A DNA stretch of 10,075 bases from Bacteroidaceae bacterium (lineage in GTDB: Bacteria; Bacteroidota; Bacteroidia; Bacteroidales; Bacteroidaceae). Each line of letters begins with the position of its first letter. Position 1 is the stretch's first letter. The position numbers were made by a program, and so were the translations under genes. The notes beneath the pieces were generated by a model that was not told the DNA's origin, ran no database searches, and saw only the letters and a program-made list of their open reading frames with translations. Shown piece by piece: positions 7,683 to 10,075 of the stretch. Location of the stretch: positions 1-10,075 of the forward strand of contig CAAHEN010000158.1 of NCBI GenBank assembly GCA_900772575.1, in the 5' to 3' direction.

Positions 7683-8939
7683 ATGAAAGAGAAACTCAAA
7701 AGATACTGGCGGCAAGCCACAGAGGACTGGAACTATATCTTCAAGACCGAGCTCCGCAATATCGTCAAGGACGAGGGCGTGCTCATCTTCTTCTTCCTCG
7801 TGCCCCTGGCCTACCCCCTGCTCTACAGCTTCATCTACACCAATGAGGTGATCCGGGAGGTGCCTGTGGTGGCGGTGGACGCCAGCGGGACACCGGTGAG
7901 CCGCGACTACCTGCGCCGCGTCGACGCCACCCCCGACGTGCGCATCGCTGGCCGGTGCGCCGACATGGAGACCGCCCGCCGCGCCGTGGCCCATCGCGAC
8001 GCCTACGGCATCATCTATATCCCGGCAGACTTCACAGACAGACTCGTCAAGGGGCGGCAGGTCAACGTCAGCATCTACTGCGACATGAGCGGCCTGCTCT
8101 ACTACAAGGCCATCCTGACCGCCAACACCAACGTGTCGCTCGACCTCAACGCCCGCCTCAAGGTGGCCCGGGCAGGCAACACCACAGCCCGCCAGGACGC
8201 CGTCACCGAACATCCAATAGCCTACGAGGAAATCAGCCTCTACAACCCGCAGAACGGCTTCGCCGCCTTCCTCATCCCCGCCGTGCTGATACTCATCATA
8301 CAGCAGACGCTGCTGCTCGGTGTCGGCATCTCCGCCGGGACGGCCCGTGAGCAGAACCGCTTCCGTGACCTAATGCCCGTCAACCGCCACTACACCGGCC
8401 TGCTGCGCATCGTGCTCGGCAAGTCGTGGGCCTACCTGCTCGTCTATATCCCCATTTCGACCTACGTGCTCGGCGTCGTGCCCCGGCTCTTCAGGCTCAA
8501 CCAGATTGGCAACCCGGCAGACATCGCCATCTTCATCGTCCCCTACCTCCTGGCCGCCATCTTCTTCGCCATGACCGTGTCGGTGCTCGTGCGGCACCGC
8601 GAGACGGTCATCATGCTCATCGTCTTCAGTTCCGTGCCCCTGCTCTTCATCTCAGGCGTGTCGTGGCCGGGCACCGCCATACCCGCTTTCTGGAAAGCCC
8701 TCTCCTACGCTTTCCCCTCGACACTGGGCATCAACGGTTTTCTGAAAATCAACAACCTCGGCGCCCCGCTCGCCAGCGTCGGCCGCGAGTGGTTCATCCT
8801 CTGGGGACAGGCCATCGCCTACTTCTTCACCACCTGCCTCGTCTACCGCAACAGCATCACAGCCTCGCGCCGCCGCTTTGTTGCCCGCTACCTGGAACTC
8901 AAGCGGCGCCGCGACGGCCATGTCCAGACGGCGCCCTAG
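7683..8939 (+). CDS. ABC-2 type transporter permease (second of pair)
   Basis: This 418-residue protein is a diverged homologue of the preceding permease. Its layout is a cytoplasmic amphipathic N-terminus (to ~31), TM1 at ~33-52 (FFFLVPLAYPLLYSFIY), a periplasmic domain at ~53-190 with VPVVAVDASGTPVSRDYLRR and DAYGIIYIPADF, and then a cluster of helices from ~191. The segments VPLLFISGVSWPGTAIPAFW and LSYAFPSTLGINGF are the typical last-third motif of YhhJ/YbhR-like permeases. The C-terminus is basic and cytoplasmic (SRRRFVARYLELKRRR). The two permeases probably form a heterodimer. It is the last gene of the operon. No ATP-binding domain is fused to it, and none follows in the window. The ten-base spacing suggests coupled translation. 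Confidence 0.92.
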   Translation: MKEKLKRYWRQATEDWNYIFKTELRNIVKDEGVLIFFFLVPLAYPLLYSFIYTNEVIREVPVVAVDASGTPVSRDYLRRVDATPDVRIAGRCADMETARRAVAHRDAYGIIYIPADFTDRLVKGRQVNVSIYCDMSGLLYYKAILTANTNVSLDLNARLKVARAGNTTARQDAVTEHPIAYEEISLYNPQNGFAAFLIPAVLILIIQQTLLLGVGISAGTAREQNRFRDLMPVNRHYTGLLRIVLGKSWAYLLVYIPISTYVLGVVPRLFRLNQIGNPADIAIFIVPYLLAAIFFAMTVSVLVRHRETVIMLIVFSSVPLLFISGVSWPGTAIPAFWKALSYAFPSTLGINGFLKINNLGAPLASVGREWFILWGQAIAYFFTTCLVYRNSITASRRRFVARYLELKRRRDGHVQTAP

Positions 8940-8949
8940 AAAAAACTTC

Positions 8950-9012
8950 GACCGCTTGAGCGCAAAATCAGACCGCTTGGGTAGCCATTCCGACCACATG
9001 GGTAGAAATGGC
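8950..9012 (+). repeat. Three imperfect direct repeats with exact 21-bp spacing
   Basis: Units begin with GACC at 8950, 8971 and 8992. Units 1 and 2 share GACCGCTTG and match at 13 of 21 positions by eye. Units 2 and 3 share the GACC start and a central TGGGTAG and match at 15 of 21. The spacing corresponds to two turns of DNA. The block lies between the export operon and the promoter of the next gene. Confidence 0.7.
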
Positions 9013-9023
9013 TACCCAAGCGG
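8973..9023. repeat. Perfect 17-bp inverted repeat
   Basis: CCGCTTGGGTAGCCATT at 8973-8989 is the exact reverse complement of 9007-9023, with a 17-base spacer. The left arm lies within direct repeat unit 2 and the start of its flank. The right arm ends about 23 bp before the -7 box at 9047. A competing 7-bp hairpin, TGGGTAG (8999-9005) with CTACCCA (9012-9018), uses the same right arm. It could act as an operator, a terminator without a T tract for the upstream operon, or a dispersed palindromic element. Confidence 0.85.
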
Positions 9024-9046
9024 CCATCTGTATATTTAAGAATTAG

Positions 9047-9054
9047 TAAATTTG
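9047..9054 (+). promoter_or_regulatory. -7 box upstream of the small outer-membrane protein gene
   Basis: TAAATTTG matches TAnnTTTG in an AT-rich stretch. The start would be near 9060, giving a leader of about 28 nt to the ATG at 9088. The -33 region (about 9024-9027) has no clear TTG and directly adjoins the right arm of the inverted repeat, so an activator or repressor bound there could control this promoter. Confidence 0.5.
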
Positions 9055-9087
9055 TTGTCAGATACAAACATTTAATACCCCCCACGC

Positions 9088-9987
9088 ATGAAACACAAGT
9101 ACGCCCAACTACGTCGCGGCCTCGCCGCCCTCGCCGTCGGCCTTCTGACAGCCACAGCGGCCACCGCACAGACCGACAGCACCGCCACCGGCACCGCCGA
9201 CCTCAACAGCGCCGTCGACTCACTCCGCCAGACCGTGCAGCAGCTGCAAACGCAGGTGGCCGAGACGCAGAAAGACGCCCGGACAGACCGCGTCTGGAAG
9301 CGCAAGAAGTACCTGCACCTTAACTACATCACCTCGCAGACCCTGACCAACAAGGACGTCGACAACGTGCAGTGGAAGAGCAGCTTCGGCTTCGCACTGA
9401 CCAAGGGAACGACCTACTACCTGCACCGCAAGCCCATTCTGGGCATGATCAAGATAGGCCTGGACTGGACGCAGATTGACCTCACCTACGTCAAATACAA
9501 GGACGAAGTCTCCATTGACCCCGCCAGCAGCACCAGCCACACCGCACGCCGCGCCGGCGTCCGCGCCACACCCGACTTCGGCGATGACTACGAGAGCAGC
9601 AACCCCCTCGACTTCAACATCGATCTGGGCATGCAGCAGATAGAATATTCCATGGCCATCGGCCCCTCCATCACCGTCAACCCCGTCGACTACCTCAAGG
9701 TCGCCGCCTTCTTCCATTACCACCCCACGAGTTCCGTCGCCCTGCTCGACAGCGAGGCCAGCTTCGCTTTTGTCAACGGCTTCGCCTTCGGCATGTCGGC
9801 CTCGTGGAAGGCCATCACCCTCGGTTTCGAAACCCGCTGGGACGAAGGGAAATACAATAAGTTCGACACCGGCGACATCAACATCGACACCGACTCGGAG
9901 GAGATACCCTCGTTCGACAACCTCTTCAGCGAGAAGACCCGCATGAAGACCAAGTCATTCCGCGTCTTCTTCGGCTTCCGCTTCTGA
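9088..9987 (+). CDS. Probable outer-membrane beta-barrel protein with N-terminal coiled coil
   Basis: The 299-residue product starts with a signal peptide (MKHKYAQLRR, a hydrophobic core, and a likely cut after ATA at 25-27). The mature N-terminus has a short coiled coil at ~38-62: hydrophobic residues L39, V43, L46, V50, L53 and V57 keep perfect 4-3 spacing. A basic patch (WKRKK, ~90 nt further on) leads into alternating aromatic beta-strands such as YLHLNYITSQTL, SFGFALTKGTTYYLHRK, IEYSMAIGPSITVNPVDYLK and ITLGFETRWDEGKYNKF. It ends FRVFFGFRF with a terminal Phe, the signature of many outer-membrane barrels. I do not recognise a named family; it resembles conserved hypothetical envelope proteins of Bacteroidales. 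A short coiled coil before a barrel suggests oligomerisation, possibly a trimer, which is inference. It has its own -7 box, so it is probably independent of the export operon. Confidence 0.8.
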   Translation: MKHKYAQLRRGLAALAVGLLTATAATAQTDSTATGTADLNSAVDSLRQTVQQLQTQVAETQKDARTDRVWKRKKYLHLNYITSQTLTNKDVDNVQWKSSFGFALTKGTTYYLHRKPILGMIKIGLDWTQIDLTYVKYKDEVSIDPASSTSHTARRAGVRATPDFGDDYESSNPLDFNIDLGMQQIEYSMAIGPSITVNPVDYLKVAAFFHYHPTSSVALLDSEASFAFVNGFAFGMSASWKAITLGFETRWDEGKYNKFDTGDINIDTDSEEIPSFDNLFSEKTRMKTKSFRVFFGFRF

Positions 9988-10075
9988 CACGGCGGCCGGC
10001 CACCCCGCGCCTGCCGTCTCCCCTCTCCCCCGCTGAGGCCATCCGCCTGCGGCTGCTCCGGCAGTGCACGGCGGG
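9988..10075. other. Right-edge tail without a supported gene
   Basis: These 88 bases are GC-rich and contain the palindrome GGCCGGCC (9994-10001). From about 10032 one + strand frame reads AEAIRLRLLRQCTA, which looks like coding sequence. No start codon for it is visible inside the window, so I do not call a gene. I see no stem followed by a T tract that would end the preceding transcript. Confidence 0.4.

Noticed and set aside
5351..7720. Two long - strand frames opposite the HlyD and first permease genes
   Set aside because: Products are rich in Gly, His, Val and Glu without domains, while the + strand shows clear family motifs over the same bases.
8950..9023. CRISPR array
   Set aside because: The units are only 21 bp apart with no separate spacers, are imperfect, and number just three. 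No cas genes are present.

Overview
The window (10,075 bp, strongly GC-rich in coding DNA) looks like chromosomal DNA of a member of the Bacteroidales, possibly a high-GC Prevotellaceae relative. The reasons are Bacteroidetes-type promoter boxes (TAnnTTTG) upstream of several genes, start codons without Shine-Dalgarno sequences, and protein types common in that group: cell-envelope beta-barrel proteins, a TolC/HlyD/ABC-2 export operon and a secreted YD-repeat protein. The genus is inferred only. Every gene I can support lies on the + strand; the long reading frames on the - strand are shadows of GC-rich codons.

Layout. (1) 1-730 is the 3' part of a gene whose C-terminal half is an outer-membrane-type beta-barrel; its start lies outside the window. 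(2) 825-1985 is a multi-spanning acyltransferase-3 protein with its own -33/-7 promoter and a good intrinsic terminator at 1995-2025. (3) 2100-3779 is a secreted protein with about eight YD-like repeats and a helical C-terminal region, followed by a strong hairpin at 3808-3843. (4) 3977-8939 is a four-gene export operon (TolC-like outer-membrane channel, HlyD-like adaptor, two ABC-2 permeases) behind a -7 box at 3891-3898. It has no ATP-binding subunit in the window. (5) 8940-9087 is a short intergenic region with three 21-bp-spaced direct repeats, a perfect 17-bp inverted repeat and a -7 box. (6) 9088-9987 is a small outer-membrane-type protein with a signal peptide, a short coiled coil and a terminal Phe. 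The last 88 bp hold no gene I can support.

How the genes work together. The four export genes should form one inner-to-outer-membrane conduit, with the permease pair in the inner membrane, HlyD spanning the periplasm and TolC in the outer membrane. An ATPase would have to be supplied from elsewhere. The other genes are separate envelope-related units, and nothing in the sequence ties them to the exporter. The most unusual non-coding structure is the repeat/palindrome block at 8950-9023. The most unusual protein is the YD-repeat protein, which lacks an RHS core or toxin tail. I do not see a clearly new multi-gene system.
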